From positions 1 to 64,000 of the forward strand of contig JAFXCT010000059.1 of assembly GCA_017521365.1 (NCBI GenBank): a DNA stretch of 64,000 nucleotides, given 5' to 3'. The notes beneath the pieces are model-generated. The model did no database searches. It was not told the DNA's origin and saw only the letters and a program-made list of their open reading frames with translations. The DNA comes from Clostridia bacterium. GTDB lineage: Bacteria > Bacillota > Clostridia > Oscillospirales > Acutalibacteraceae. The position numbers were made by a program, and so were the translations under genes. Below are positions 14,167 to 23,409 of the stretch, piece after piece. Every line of letters starts with the position of its first letter. Position 1 is the first letter of the stretch.

Positions 14167-16387
14167 ATTTGTTTTCGCCGGCGGTAAGTGTTGCCTTATA
14201 TTCGCCGCATTCAAACTCGGCGGTTTTGCCTTCGGGAATGCTTACAACAAAGCTGACCTCATCCCCTGCTTTTTCATAGGAAACGGAAATTTTACCGACT
14301 GCAGTTGTGATATGGCCGCTCGCTTTGTTAAGGCCGTTTACAAGGCAAGGCTTGATTGTGATTTTTTCAAAGCCTGCGCTGTCGGCAGTCTGTGAAATAC
14401 CGAGCAGGTACGTGAACAGATAACGTGTGAGCGCACCGAACATCGGGTGATTGAGTGAACGCTCGGGCAGCCAGTCCTCCCAGAGGGTTGTTGCGCCATG
14501 CTCCATCATATAGCCGAAGGACGGCAGCTTGCGTGAAGCCATAAGGTCGAAGGCAAGCTGGGCATTGCCGCTCTCGAAAAGAATTCTCGGCAGTACGTCA
14601 GTTGCAACAATACCCGTGTCAAAGCACTCTCTGTCGGCGTACTTTTCAACGGTCATTTTCAGCGTCTTTTCGTCACCCAGACCTGCATCGAGCGCAAGGC
14701 AGTTTGCGCCCTGAACATCGCCGCAGTAGCAATGTGTCATCGGGCTGAAATAGGCTCTTTCCACTGACTTTGATGCCTTTGCGATAAGCTCGGGCAGATG
14801 TGCGGCAAGCTCTTCTTTGCCGATAATTTTTGCAAGCTCAATAACCATTTTCATCTGCTTGATGAAAAGCACGGTGTTGACATAGGTTTCGGGAATGAGA
14901 ACACGGCTCATTGTGTGATACTCGGGCTTATGTAAATCCATCGGACTGCACCAGTCACCGAGGCACCACTCCTTTGCCTCTTTATAAACGAGGCCGTTAT
15001 CGCTGTTACCAACCATATAATCAATATACTTAAGCATATTGGGCAGGTACTGCTCAATAACGTCGGTTTCACCGTAGGTTTTGTGGAACATATACGGCAC
15101 TATTACTATTGCACCGCCCCACGCAGCAGGACCGCCGCCACCGCCACAGAAAGGTGTTGTGTGCTGAACGTGGCCGGTGTTTACGTCCTGACAGTCAGCA
15201 ATATCGCCCATCCACTTTCTGTAGAATTCCTTACTGTCGGTCATAAGCATTACGGCCTCTGCGCAAAGCTGACCGTCTCCCGTATAGCCAAGGCGCTCGA
15301 TATGCGGACAGTCGGAAGGCACACCGCAATGCATATTGTCAAGCTGTGTGCGCAGATAGGTTTTGTAAAGCCAATTGAGCACCTCGTTATCGGACTCAAA
15401 GCTGCTTGTTACGGGACAGTCAGAATGTGTGACGTTTACCGTAACGATTTCGGCGTTGTTTGAAACCTCGATATAACGGAAAGCGTGCCAGCAGAAATGG
15501 GGAAAATATTCCCTGCCCTTTTCCGTATTCTTGAAAACCTCCTGCTGAAGCTTTCTTTCATCGCCGCCGCTGGGATGAAAGTCGAGTGTAAAATCGTCAT
15601 TGATAGCATCGGCATAGCGTGCGGTAACGGTTGCGCCGTTTTCCTTTGATTTTACGACGGCATAGCCGCTGATACCCTCGCCGCAGTCGTAAAGGCTCGT
15701 TTCGCCGAAATCCTTGATTTTTGAGGGAATAATTGTCCTTTCAACCCTGTCAGGCGGACAGGTCTGAATATAAAACTCGGTTTCGGGGGCAAAGGTCAAT
15801 TCTGCATTCACCCAAGCCGAATCGTCATAACCTACAGTTGCAAAGCCCTTCTTTTCAAGGGCATAATCGTGTCTTTCGCCGCCGTAGATGTTGTTATATG
15901 TAATTTCACTTTCGGCACACTTGAGGTTTTCATCGCTGAGTATTTCAGCCTTTGTGCCGTCGGCATATTCAATATCAATTTTAAAGCAGAGCTTTACATC
16001 ACCGTAGCGTTTCCAGGTCGGGTCTTCCTCCTCCGGGCTGAGGTCATACCAACCCTTGCCCAGCTGAATACCCAGAGCGTTTTTACCGTCAAGCAGATAG
16101 TCCGTAATATCGTACTTTATTGCATAAGTGCGGTAGCTCATTTCATCCTGACCTTCGGGATAATGGTTGCTTAAATCACGCAGGCAATACTGCGAGAATG
16201 CAGGCACAAGCAAATCGTTGCTGACACGCTTGCCGTTTATATGAAGCTCGAAAAAGCCGAGACCGCAGATTGTGATTTCCGCTTTTTTCACATTGCTTGC
16301 GGAAAACTCTTTTCTGAAAAGCGGAGAAGCAATATTTTTATCGGTGCATATCCATTTGGCAGAACCGAAAATTTCTGAATGTGTCAT
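14147..16387 (-). CDS. GH78 alpha-L-rhamnosidase
   Basis: A 746-residue glycoside hydrolase family 78 enzyme, hydrolysing terminal alpha-L-rhamnose. The N-terminal beta-sandwich (KAEITICGLGFFELHINGKRV, about residues 35-54) is the rhamnosidase N domain; the central (alpha/alpha)6 barrel carries DCPHIERLGYTGD (359-371) with the catalytic acid Glu364, and MMEHGATTLWEDW is a later conserved block. There is no signal peptide, so it works on imported rhamnosides. Start ATG 16387 has AGGAGG ten bases upstream. The last residues (TIRNS) and the stop codon come from a simple repeat, so the original C-terminus may have been altered. It belongs with the upstream mutarotase, aldolase and GH-A-like genes. 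Confidence 0.93.
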   Translation of the reverse strand: MTHSEIFGSAKWICTDKNIASPLFRKEFSASNVKKAEITICGLGFFELHINGKRVSNDLLVPAFSQYCLRDLSNHYPEGQDEMSYRTYAIKYDITDYLLDGKNALGIQLGKGWYDLSPEEEDPTWKRYGDVKLCFKIDIEYADGTKAEILSDENLKCAESEITYNNIYGGERHDYALEKKGFATVGYDDSAWVNAELTFAPETEFYIQTCPPDRVERTIIPSKIKDFGETSLYDCGEGISGYAVVKSKENGATVTARYADAINDDFTLDFHPSGGDERKLQQEVFKNTEKGREYFPHFCWHAFRYIEVSNNAEIVTVNVTHSDCPVTSSFESDNEVLNWLYKTYLRTQLDNMHCGVPSDCPHIERLGYTGDGQLCAEAVMLMTDSKEFYRKWMGDIADCQDVNTGHVQHTTPFCGGGGGPAAWGGAIVIVPYMFHKTYGETDVIEQYLPNMLKYIDYMVGNSDNGLVYKEAKEWCLGDWCSPMDLHKPEYHTMSRVLIPETYVNTVLFIKQMKMVIELAKIIGKEELAAHLPELIAKASKSVERAYFSPMTHCYCGDVQGANCLALDAGLGDEKTLKMTVEKYADRECFDTGIVATDVLPRILFESGNAQLAFDLMASRKLPSFGYMMEHGATTLWEDWLPERSLNHPMFGALTRYLFTYLLGISQTADSAGFEKITIKPCLVNGLNKASGHITTAVGKISVSYEKAGDEVSFVVSIPEGKTAEFECGEYKATLTAGENKFTIRNS

Positions 16388-16416
16388 AACAATTAAACCT
16401 CCTGTTAATTAATAAT

Positions 16417-16839
16417 TCAGAACCAACTTTCAATCAAATCAATCAGTTTGTTAAGTTTATTATCTTTTGTTGTATCCGACTCAGCCCAATAAACAAACTC
16501 GTAATACAGCCTATGCAACTGATACTTAATATCTATCGATTTTGTTTTTGCAAGGCTTGAAAGATAATCTGTAACCTTCTTGTTATTCAAAATTTTAAAG
16601 AAACCGCGCAGTAACGACTTTGATGCGTCATTTTCAAAAGCTGTAATTATGATTTCTTTCAATGTATCAAGATATAATCTATAAATTCTGTTCTCTGTAA
16701 GTCCGTCATAATCCTCGTTTAAAAAATCAGAAAAAATTACAGATAAGCTGTGAATCAAATCTTCTTTGTCGGAAAATTCATTGCTGTACTCAGCCATTGC
16801 TGTTTCAACATACAACAAACTTTCGGATTTTAAACTCAT
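16417..16839 (-). CDS. Hypothetical alpha-helical protein
   Basis: A 140-residue, soluble, mostly helical and acidic protein that I do not recognise. It has an excellent ribosome site (AGGAGGGATATAAA before ATG 16839) and lies 29 bases upstream of the rhamnosidase, so it is likely translated and cotranscribed with it. It is more AT-rich than the flanking sugar genes. No catalytic motif or membrane segment is visible; the run of amphipathic helices resembles small accessory or tetratricopeptide-like scaffolds, but no repeat was confirmed. Confidence 0.6.
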   Translation of the reverse strand: MSLKSESLLYVETAMAEYSNEFSDKEDLIHSLSVIFSDFLNEDYDGLTENRIYRLYLDTLKEIIITAFENDASKSLLRGFFKILNNKKVTDYLSSLAKTKSIDIKYQLHRLYYEFVYWAESDTTKDNKLNKLIDLIESWF

Positions 16840-16885
16840 TTTATATCCCTCCTTAAACAGGAAACAGAAAATGTGTTTATATCGC

Positions 16886-16918
16886 TGAAGCGTATCTGCA
16901 CTAAACAGATACGCTTCA
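16886..16918 (-). terminator. Stem-loop after the mutarotase-like gene
   Basis: A 13-bp perfect stem TGAAGCGTATCTG/CAGATACGCTTCA with a seven-base loop. It has no T-run, so it may be an attenuating or mRNA-stabilising stem within the operon. Confidence 0.5.
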
Positions 16919-16924
16919 ATTTAC

Positions 16925-17779
16925 TTATACCTCTGCTATCCACACAAGGTCGAAATCTCCGTCGGGCTCAAGGCTCTGGATTTCACGCTTGCCTGAAATA
17001 TCGTCATAACCTCTTATATCATCATTAATGCCGTACCACGGCTCAATGCAGACGTACGGTGCGTTAGGCTTTGCCCAGATACCGAGCACGGGAGCTTCGC
17101 CAAAATCGAAGCGCACCGTTCTGTTGTGCTCGTCACTCTTAAGGGTGACAACGCTTGAATTAAGATTAGAGAGGATGAGTGCATCCTGGTCGAAAAGGTT
17201 TTCCGTGAGGCGGATAGCCTTACCGTTTTCGAGTGTTACGTCGTAATAGCGGTCGGTGAGGATATTCGTGCTGTCAATCTTCTCACAGCGCATATCCGGC
17301 TCTGCTTCGTCAAATTCAAGGTAGTCGCCTATCTTACAGTTGAAGCCGGGGTGAGCGCCCATTGAGAAATACATAGTTTTATCGGAAAGATTCTTAACGG
17401 ACTGTGTAACCTTTATTGCTCTGCCGACAAGCTCGAAGCAGACGGAAAGCTCAAACTCAAACGGAAACTGCTTAAGAGTTTCCTCGCTTGTGCGAAGTAC
17501 AAAGACCGCTCTTGCGCCCTCAACCTCTGCGGCTTCGAAAAGCATTTTTCTTGCAAAGCCGTGCTTATTCATCGGGTATTCCTTGCCGCCGTAACGGTAA
17601 ACGTCGCCCTTAAGCTGACCGATTACGGGGAAAAGCACGGGTGACTGGCCGTACCAGATTTCGGGATTGCCCTGCCAGAGGTACTCGTAGCCGTCATCCT
17701 TTGAAACAAGGGAATGAAGCTCCGCACCCATATCGTTAATCTGTGCTGAAAGGTATTCGTTTTCGATGGTATAAAACAT
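16925..17779 (-). CDS. Aldose 1-epimerase-like (LacX-type) mutarotase
   Basis: A 284-residue galactose-mutarotase fold protein, interconverting alpha and beta anomers of a sugar. It begins with the family's IENEYLSAQINDMGAELHSL, contains the active-site His block FSMGAHPGFN near residue 145, and ends with CIEPWYGINDD. The sequence is closest in style to the LacX branch rather than GalM. It lies 13 bases downstream of the aldolase gene, so it is in the same transcript and probably supplies the right anomer of rhamnose or galactose released by the locus. Start ATG 17779 has a weak GGAGAAT-type site. Confidence 0.88.
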   Translation of the reverse strand: MFYTIENEYLSAQINDMGAELHSLVSKDDGYEYLWQGNPEIWYGQSPVLFPVIGQLKGDVYRYGGKEYPMNKHGFARKMLFEAAEVEGARAVFVLRTSEETLKQFPFEFELSVCFELVGRAIKVTQSVKNLSDKTMYFSMGAHPGFNCKIGDYLEFDEAEPDMRCEKIDSTNILTDRYYDVTLENGKAIRLTENLFDQDALILSNLNSSVVTLKSDEHNRTVRFDFGEAPVLGIWAKPNAPYVCIEPWYGINDDIRGYDDISGKREIQSLEPDGDFDLVWIAEV

Positions 17780-17792
17780 TTCTATATTCTCC

Positions 17793-18899
17793 TTATGCGT
17801 TCTGTTTTTGTCTGTAAGCTTCTACTTCCCAGTTTGTGATAAAGTCGGAAAGCTCATCTCTCATCGGGAGCACGCCGCCGAAGGATTCGGCATAAACGGC
17901 AACCTTTATCGCATCGTTGAAAAGTGCCGCCGCAGTCTGACTGCCCTTGGGTGTATAATCCACGGCGAAGAAGCCGCAGCCGTTGATTATTATAATTTTC
18001 GGCTTACAGCCGTTTTCTTCTTCAAAAGCGTTCACCGCACCTCTGATACAGCCGTTGCAGAAGCCGTAAACGGGGTTAGCCTTACAGTAAACTATATGGT
18101 CGGGAGTAAAGGGCTTCATAACACATTCTGCCGCTTCGGGGCTTTCGGCAATCTGAAGTGCCGCAACGCTCGGCTCGAATGTTATAACAGCATCCTCACC
18201 GTAGATATCGTAAATAACGTCAAAGCACTTTTCTGCCTTTTCGCCGTCAAATTCACAGGGTGAAAAATCAGCTTCTTTTGTAAGCTCGCCGCGAAGCTTC
18301 GACATTACATCGAAAAGCATATCGCCGAGTGCTTCATCGCTGTCTGCGGCAAAAAATATACCGTGATTCTGCAGAATTATCATATCTGCCTGCTTACCGT
18401 GAAGAGCCTTATAGCTTTCCATTTTATCATAACAGATTTTGGAAAGGATGTAACCGGGCTTGCACGCATCAACCCAGATAAAGCTGTCACCGAAAAGGCG
18501 CTGCGCAACCGCTTCGCCGTCCTTACCGCAGGTAAGACCGTTTACAAGTGCCGGATGAAGGTGAAGGACAAAGGTTTTATCAAAAAGGCTGTGAAGCAGA
18601 GTTTCAACACTCGGGCGTTTATTTTCCTGACCGGGCAGCTTTGCCGCAGTAAGGTCAGCAAGCGCCTGTGCCTCACGTTCCTTGTCGTCCGTCGGATATT
18701 CCTTTGTGAAAATTTCAGCAAGGGCTGTGCGGCTCATTTTAACAAAGCCGTCCTCGGTAATTGTGGCAAGCTGTGTGCCCGAGCCCTTGACGTACATTAT
18801 GTCGCCGTCTTTTGCGGAGGTGTTTCCGCCGCCCGCAAGAACAAGCTCTTCGTTACTGCCGTAAAGATTTGAAAAAGCAACAAGTTTCTCGATAATCAT
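17793..18899 (-). CDS. Class II aldolase/adducin-family protein, candidate rhamnulose-1-phosphate aldolase
   Basis: A 368-residue zinc-dependent aldolase-type protein. It shows the phosphate-binding GGGNTS (23-28), the KGSGTQL block, a Glu in RPSVET (Glu99), the zinc ligands of HLHP (His113 and His115) and a third in QNHGIFF. Its length and ending (NWEVEAYRQ) match the aldolase half of RhaE/YuxG-type bifunctional proteins, but the dehydrogenase half is absent. With a GH78 rhamnosidase and mutarotase in the same strand run, cleavage of rhamnulose 1-phosphate to DHAP and lactaldehyde is the best guess. Fuculose phosphate is an alternative. Its ATG overlaps the preceding stop codon by one base (TAATG), indicating translational coupling. 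Confidence 0.7.
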   Translation of the reverse strand: MIIEKLVAFSNLYGSNEELVLAGGGNTSAKDGDIMYVKGSGTQLATITEDGFVKMSRTALAEIFTKEYPTDDKEREAQALADLTAAKLPGQENKRPSVETLLHSLFDKTFVLHLHPALVNGLTCGKDGEAVAQRLFGDSFIWVDACKPGYILSKICYDKMESYKALHGKQADMIILQNHGIFFAADSDEALGDMLFDVMSKLRGELTKEADFSPCEFDGEKAEKCFDVIYDIYGEDAVITFEPSVAALQIAESPEAAECVMKPFTPDHIVYCKANPVYGFCNGCIRGAVNAFEEENGCKPKIIIINGCGFFAVDYTPKGSQTAAALFNDAIKVAVYAESFGGVLPMRDELSDFITNWEVEAYRQKQNA

Positions 18900-20161
18900 T
18901 ATTTTTCTCCGTTAAAATTTATTACAGGACTTTCAGCCGCAATTTTGCCGAAAGCCTCTTTGACTGCATAATAGGACGGTTTTTCTTTTCCGTCACAATC
19001 CACTATGCCCCAACGCGTCTCGGTGGGACATTCGTTCTGACCGCAGACGTAGCACATAGGCGAATCGCTGTAGCAATAAATCATTGCACCGACAAGATAC
19101 TTCTTGTTATAAAGCCTCGGCAGAATTTCACGGTAGAACTTCGCCTGACCCTCGGGAGTGTGCTCGCAGCCCGGAATTTTGGTGTATTTAGGCAATTCGG
19201 TGTAAAGGTGGTTTACAAGGTCGCTGTTGAAAAGCACGTCCGCATACCGTTCAACGTTGCCGTGTGAACGCAGTTTCACCTGTTCGGCCAATCTTTCGGG
19301 AAGAGCATTTACAAAGCTTTCAATATTCTGCTTTGCCTCCTCCTCGCTGTCAGCACCGTATCTGCGTAGTATTGCTTTCTTTTCCTCGGGTGACTTTGCG
19401 GCACCGCCGCTGATATAGCCGAATTCCTGGAGAAGTATCGGTTTGCCGGTATAAGCCCACAGATAATCCAGCAAGGTGTCAAAGCACCACATAAATCCCG
19501 GAAAATTAAAGAAGCAGCCCATATAGATATCCATACCTACGTAGTCGCAATAGCGGTGGTACGGCTTCATCAGCAAATGTAAATCAGCCTGAGGTGAGGT
19601 TGAATTGTAGCCGATTATTATATCGCCCTTGATTTCAGACATAGCCTTTAAGGTAACGCCCATAAAGTGTGCCGCCTGACTGAGAGTAACGGGCAGAGTA
19701 AAAATCGGCAGACCCATTTCGTTTGCAACCTGCACACCGCCGATAACGTCACGCAGCTCATTAATCATAAAGCGTGAAACCTCGGCAACCTTTTCGTCGT
19801 TTGCCTTATCGGTAACATCGACACCTGCGGCAATAAATTCCTTGGGGTTGGGCGAAACAGCCATAACCTTTATGCCGTTTTCGGCGTATCCCCTGCAGCG
19901 CTCCTTAAAATCGTAAAAGCACCCGCGGATATTTCCGTTTTCATCGAAGGGATAGGGAATGTCAAACCTTACCCAGCCGATATTGGCGTTTTTAATCTGC
20001 CCGTAATTTTCATTAGGGTGGCAGATGCCTCGGATAAAGCCGTGCTTTTCTCGCATACAAACCGTTTCGGATGACGAGGAAGAAACGAGCTTTGCCTTAA
20101 GGGCATTTACGGGGAGATATTTGAGGCCGTATTTAATCTGGTCAACTATAAACTGTTCCAT
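18899..20161 (-). CDS. Clan GH-A-like glycoside hydrolase, family not recognised
   Basis: A 420-residue TIM-barrel protein. GVQVANEMGLP (about residues 140-150) has the Asn-Glu of the clan GH-A acid/base strand, and KPILLQEFGY (about 238-247) has the nucleophile Glu at the end of a later strand, as in GH5, GH2 and related families. GWVRFDIPYPF near residue 63 is the typical early strand. I cannot assign a family, and there is no signal peptide. The start is ATG 20161 with GGAGG seven bases upstream; the GTG at 20167 overlaps that site. It is the first gene of the aldolase/mutarotase/rhamnosidase run and its stop overlaps the aldolase start. Confidence 0.65.
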   Translation of the reverse strand: MEQFIVDQIKYGLKYLPVNALKAKLVSSSSSETVCMREKHGFIRGICHPNENYGQIKNANIGWVRFDIPYPFDENGNIRGCFYDFKERCRGYAENGIKVMAVSPNPKEFIAAGVDVTDKANDEKVAEVSRFMINELRDVIGGVQVANEMGLPIFTLPVTLSQAAHFMGVTLKAMSEIKGDIIIGYNSTSPQADLHLLMKPYHRYCDYVGMDIYMGCFFNFPGFMWCFDTLLDYLWAYTGKPILLQEFGYISGGAAKSPEEKKAILRRYGADSEEEAKQNIESFVNALPERLAEQVKLRSHGNVERYADVLFNSDLVNHLYTELPKYTKIPGCEHTPEGQAKFYREILPRLYNKKYLVGAMIYCYSDSPMCYVCGQNECPTETRWGIVDCDGKEKPSYYAVKEAFGKIAAESPVINFNGEK

Positions 20162-20187
20162 ATTCACACCTCCGCATATTCTTATTT

Positions 20188-20216
20188 ATAATAAACGAAA
20201 CCTGCACAAAATGCAA
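20188..20216 (-). promoter_or_regulatory. Promoter of the rhamnoside locus
   Basis: Minus strand TTGCAT (20216-20211), 17-base spacer, TATTAT (20193-20188). It diverges from the recA promoter. Confidence 0.6.
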
Positions 20217-20263
20217 GCAATATCACCCTACTCAAAAAATTTTGACGAAATGCAAAAAAACGC

Positions 20264-20292
20264 TTGACAATTATTGTACAAAAAGGTATAAT
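20264..20292 (+). promoter_or_regulatory. Consensus promoter of recA
   Basis: TTGACA (20264-20269), 17-base spacer, TATAAT (20287-20292): both hexamers are perfect. Confidence 0.9.
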
Positions 20293-20305
20293 CAAATCAA
20301 CTTAT

Positions 20306-20319
20306 CGAACATTTGTGCT
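20306..20319 (+). promoter_or_regulatory. Probable LexA (SOS) box
   Basis: CGAACATTTGTGCT resembles the Gram-positive LexA/DinR operator CGAACNNNNGTTCG and lies about 14 bases downstream of the recA -10 box, where repressor would block transcription. The right half-site is imperfect. Confidence 0.65.
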
Positions 20320-20348
20320 ACAGTTTTACATAACGGAGGTCAACTACA

Positions 20349-21467
20349 ATGGCAGAAAAATCCGCTGCACTTGAAACCGCTCTCAAACAAATTGAAAAAA
20401 GCTACGGCAAGGGCGCAATAATGCGCCTGGGTCAGAGCTGCGGCCTCAACGTTGAGGCTATCTCAACGGGCTCGCTTTCCCTTGACCACGCTACGGGTAT
20501 AGGCGGTCTGCCCAAGGGCAGAATCGTCGAAATATACGGCCCCGAATCCTCGGGTAAAACAACGCTTGCGCTTCACGTTGTTGCTCAGGCACAGAAGGCC
20601 GGCGGCGAATGTGCGTTCATCGATGCTGAGCACGCACTGGACCCCGTTTACGCAGGCAACCTCGGCGTAGATATAGATTCACTCCTTGTTTCCCAGCCCG
20701 ACAACGGCGAGCAGGCACTCGAAATTACAGAGGCGCTTGTACGCTCAGGTGCGCTTGACGTAGTTGTTGTTGACTCCGTTGCCGCACTCGTTCCCCGTGC
20801 CGAAATTGAGGGTGAAATGGGCGATTCCCACGTAGGTCTGCACGCAAGGCTTATGTCTCAGGCTCTGCGTAAGCTCGCAGGTGCAATTTCCAAGTCCAAC
20901 ACAATTCTTATCTTCATAAATCAGCTCCGTGAAAAGGTCGGCGTTATGTACGGCAACCCCGAGGTTACAACGGGTGGCCGTGCGCTCAAATACTACGCTT
21001 CAATGCGAATTGACGTTCGCAAATCCGAACAGCTCAAGGGTACGGGCGGCGAATTTATCGGCAGCCGCACCAAGGCAAAGATTGTTAAAAACAAGGTTGC
21101 TCCCCCCTTCAAGACCGCTGAGTTTGACATTATGTTCGGCAAGGGTATAGCCGTTGAGGGTGAAATTCTCGACCTTGCAGTTGAATTTGACATCATTCAC
21201 AAGAGCGGCGCGTGGTTCTCGTACAATGACGAGCGTCTGGGCCAGGGCAGAGATAATGTCAAGGAGCTTATCCGTTCAAACAAGGCTCTTTCCGAGGAAA
21301 TTGAGGCAAAGGTACGTGCAAAACTTGCCGAAACAAGAGATATCAAGAAAAACGACAAGTCTGAAATTGAAACGGCCTCCCCTGCCGCACCTGCTCCCGT
21401 TGCTCCCCCCGTTGCACCCAAGAGCAGAATCAAGGCAAATCTCGACATAGCTGTTGACGACGAATAA
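20349..21467 (+). CDS. recA: Recombinase RecA
   Basis: A 372-residue RecA, the ATP-dependent strand-exchange protein of homologous recombination and coprotease of the SOS response. The Walker A motif GPESSGKTT lies at residues 64-72, [14 protein letters not shown] is Walker B with the following L1 region, and [30 protein letters not shown] covers the ATP-sensing Gln and loop L2. The C-terminus is Pro/Ala-rich and ends in acidic DDE. Start ATG 20349 has GGAGG ten bases upstream. It heads a recA-recX-rimO-pgsA run under a consensus promoter and a probable LexA box. Confidence 0.98.
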   Translation: MAEKSAALETALKQIEKSYGKGAIMRLGQSCGLNVEAISTGSLSLDHATGIGGLPKGRIVEIYGPESSGKTTLALHVVAQAQKAGGECAFIDAEHALDPVYAGNLGVDIDSLLVSQPDNGEQALEITEALVRSGALDVVVVDSVAALVPRAEIEGEMGDSHVGLHARLMSQALRKLAGAISKSNTILIFINQLREKVGVMYGNPEVTTGGRALKYYASMRIDVRKSEQLKGTGGEFIGSRTKAKIVKNKVAPPFKTAEFDIMFGKGIAVEGEILDLAVEFDIIHKSGAWFSYNDERLGQGRDNVKELIRSNKALSEEIEAKVRAKLAETRDIKKNDKSEIETASPAAPAPVAPPVAPKSRIKANLDIAVDDE

Positions 21468-21469
21468 TT

Positions 21470-22090
21470 ATGATTATATCCGCACAAAAAGGCAAACAAA
21501 ACAAAATTCATATCAGCATCGACGGTGAGTACAGGCTCACCGTTGATGCTGATTTCTGGTTTTCCTGCGGTTATATTTCGGGCGATGAAATTGACGAAGA
21601 GCAGTACAAGGCACTTGAAGCAAACATATTCAAGCGACGCTGCTTTAACAGAGCGCTCAACATTCTCTCACGCCGTGACCACAGCGAAAAAGAGCTTTTT
21701 GACAAGCTTGCCCGTGCAGACGGCGACGAAGCAGCCGCAAGTGCAGTTGAAAAGATAAAAGCTCTCGGCTACATAGACGATGAACGGTATGCCGCTGCAC
21801 TTGCCAAAGAGCTTGCCGAAAGGAAGGGCAAGAGCGAAAGGGCAATTCTGAGTGAACTTATTCACCGAGGAATTGACCGCAACACGGCAGAAAACGCAAT
21901 TTCTTCACTTACACTTGACGAATGTGATAAAATTAATATATTATTAAACAGTAAGTACCGCCGCAAGCTTGAAACCGAAAAAGGCAGACAGCAGGTTTTC
22001 AACGCCCTGCTCCGCCTCGGATACGGCTACAGCGAAATACGCAGTGCTTTGCGTGACTACGATGAATGTATAGAGGAAGAAGATATATGA
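21470..22090 (+). CDS. recX: Regulatory protein RecX
   Basis: A 206-residue RecX, which binds RecA filaments and modulates their activity. Three-helix repeats typical of RecX are visible: RALNILSRRDHSEKELFDKL, then IKALGYIDDERYAAALAKEL, and the C-terminal FNALLRLGYGYSEIRSAL. The position two bases after the recA stop codon is the classic arrangement. It ends in ATGA, overlapping the rimO start, and its last codons (GAGGAAGAAGAT) provide the rimO ribosome site. Confidence 0.93.
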   Translation: MIISAQKGKQNKIHISIDGEYRLTVDADFWFSCGYISGDEIDEEQYKALEANIFKRRCFNRALNILSRRDHSEKELFDKLARADGDEAAASAVEKIKALGYIDDERYAAALAKELAERKGKSERAILSELIHRGIDRNTAENAISSLTLDECDKINILLNSKYRRKLETEKGRQQVFNALLRLGYGYSEIRSALRDYDECIEEEDI

Positions 22091-23409
22091 GTACAGTCGG
22101 TTTTATTTCCCTCGGCTGCCCGAAAAACCAGATTGACGGCGAATGCTTGCTGGCTTTGCTTGATGAAAAGGGCTTTGAGATAGCAGACCCGTATGAGGGC
22201 GTTGACATTGTTATTATCAACACCTGCGGCTTTATTGAGTCAGCGAAAAAAGAAGCTATTGAAAATATTCTCGATATGGCTCAGCTCAAGGAAGAAGGTC
22301 TTGTCGGCAAAATTATAGTTACCGGCTGTCTTGCCGAGAGATATAAAGACGAAATCCTGAATGAAATTCCCGAGGTTGATGCCGTAGTCGGTATCGGCGC
22401 AAACGGCAGTATTGCCGATATCTGCGAGCGTGTGCTTGAAGATGAAACTGTTGCCTAGTTTCCGCCCAAGGTCTGTCTGCCCTTAAACGGCGGCAGAATA
22501 CTCACAACCCCCGAGCATTACGCATACCTCAAAATTGCAGACGGCTGCAACAACCGCTGCACCTACTGTGCAATTCCCGAAATCAGGGGCAGCTACCGCA
22601 GCAGAAAAATCGAGGGTATCCTTGACGAAGCAAAGCAGTTAAGCGAAAAAGGCGTTAAAGAGATTATACTCGTTGCGCAGGACACAACGCTTTACGGCAA
22701 GGATATTTACGGCTCTCTCAAGCTTCCCGAGCTTCTCAACAGGCTTTGCGAGATTGACGGAATTCATTGGATACGTATGCTCTACTGCTACCCCGATGAA
22801 TTTACGGACGAGCTGATTGAAACCATTGCTTCACAGCCCAAGGTACTTCACTACATTGACCTTCCGCTTCAGCACGCCGACGACAACGTGCTTAAAAGAA
22901 TGAACCGCAGAGGCACACAGGCACAGATTAAGCAGCTTATAGCAAAGCTTCGTGACAGAATGCCGGATATCGTAATCCGCACAACCTTTATTACGGGTTT
23001 TCCCGGGGAAACCGAGGAAGAGTTTGAAAACCTTGCATTGTTTGTCAACGAAACGGAGTTTGACCACCTCGGCTGCTTCTCCTATTCCCCTGAAGAGGGC
23101 ACACCTGCGGCAGAGTTTGACGGACAGCTTGACGACAGAACAAAGTTCAAGCGCCAGGATATTATAATGAACGACCAGTATATGATTGTTCAGGATAAGC
23201 ACAGCAGGCTTATCGGTAAAACCTTTGAAGTAATTATAGAAAGCTATGATGCATACAGCGATTCATACACGGGACGCACTTATATGGATGCACCCGAGAT
23301 TGACTGCTGCGTTAAGTTCACAAGTGACAAACCGCTTGCAGAAGGCGAATTCTGCAGCGTTAAAATTTTTGAAATTGATGAGTATGACCTCATCGGAGAG
23401 GCTGAGTAA
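22087..23409 (+). pseudogene. rimO: RimO methylthiotransferase interrupted by an in-frame TAG codon
   Basis: The frame encodes a full-length 440-codon RimO, which methylthiolates the ribosomal protein uS12 Asp. It has the N-terminal MTTase domain with its three cluster Cys (GCPKN, NTCGF, VTGCLAE), then the radical-SAM domain with CNNRCTYC and a C-terminal TRAM domain. Codon 124 (22456-22458) is TAG, in the linker between the two domains, and the same frame is open on both sides. The terminated product would lack the radical-SAM cluster; an internal start at 22777 would also miss it. Either the gene is dead, the stop is read through, or the base is a sequence error. TAG serves as a normal stop in other genes here. 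Confidence 0.85.

Noticed and set aside
22087..23409. Genome-wide reassignment of TAG to an amino acid.
   Set aside because: TAG terminates at least the XRE gene at 28056 and the APH-like gene at 13217, so only local readthrough or mutation is credible.
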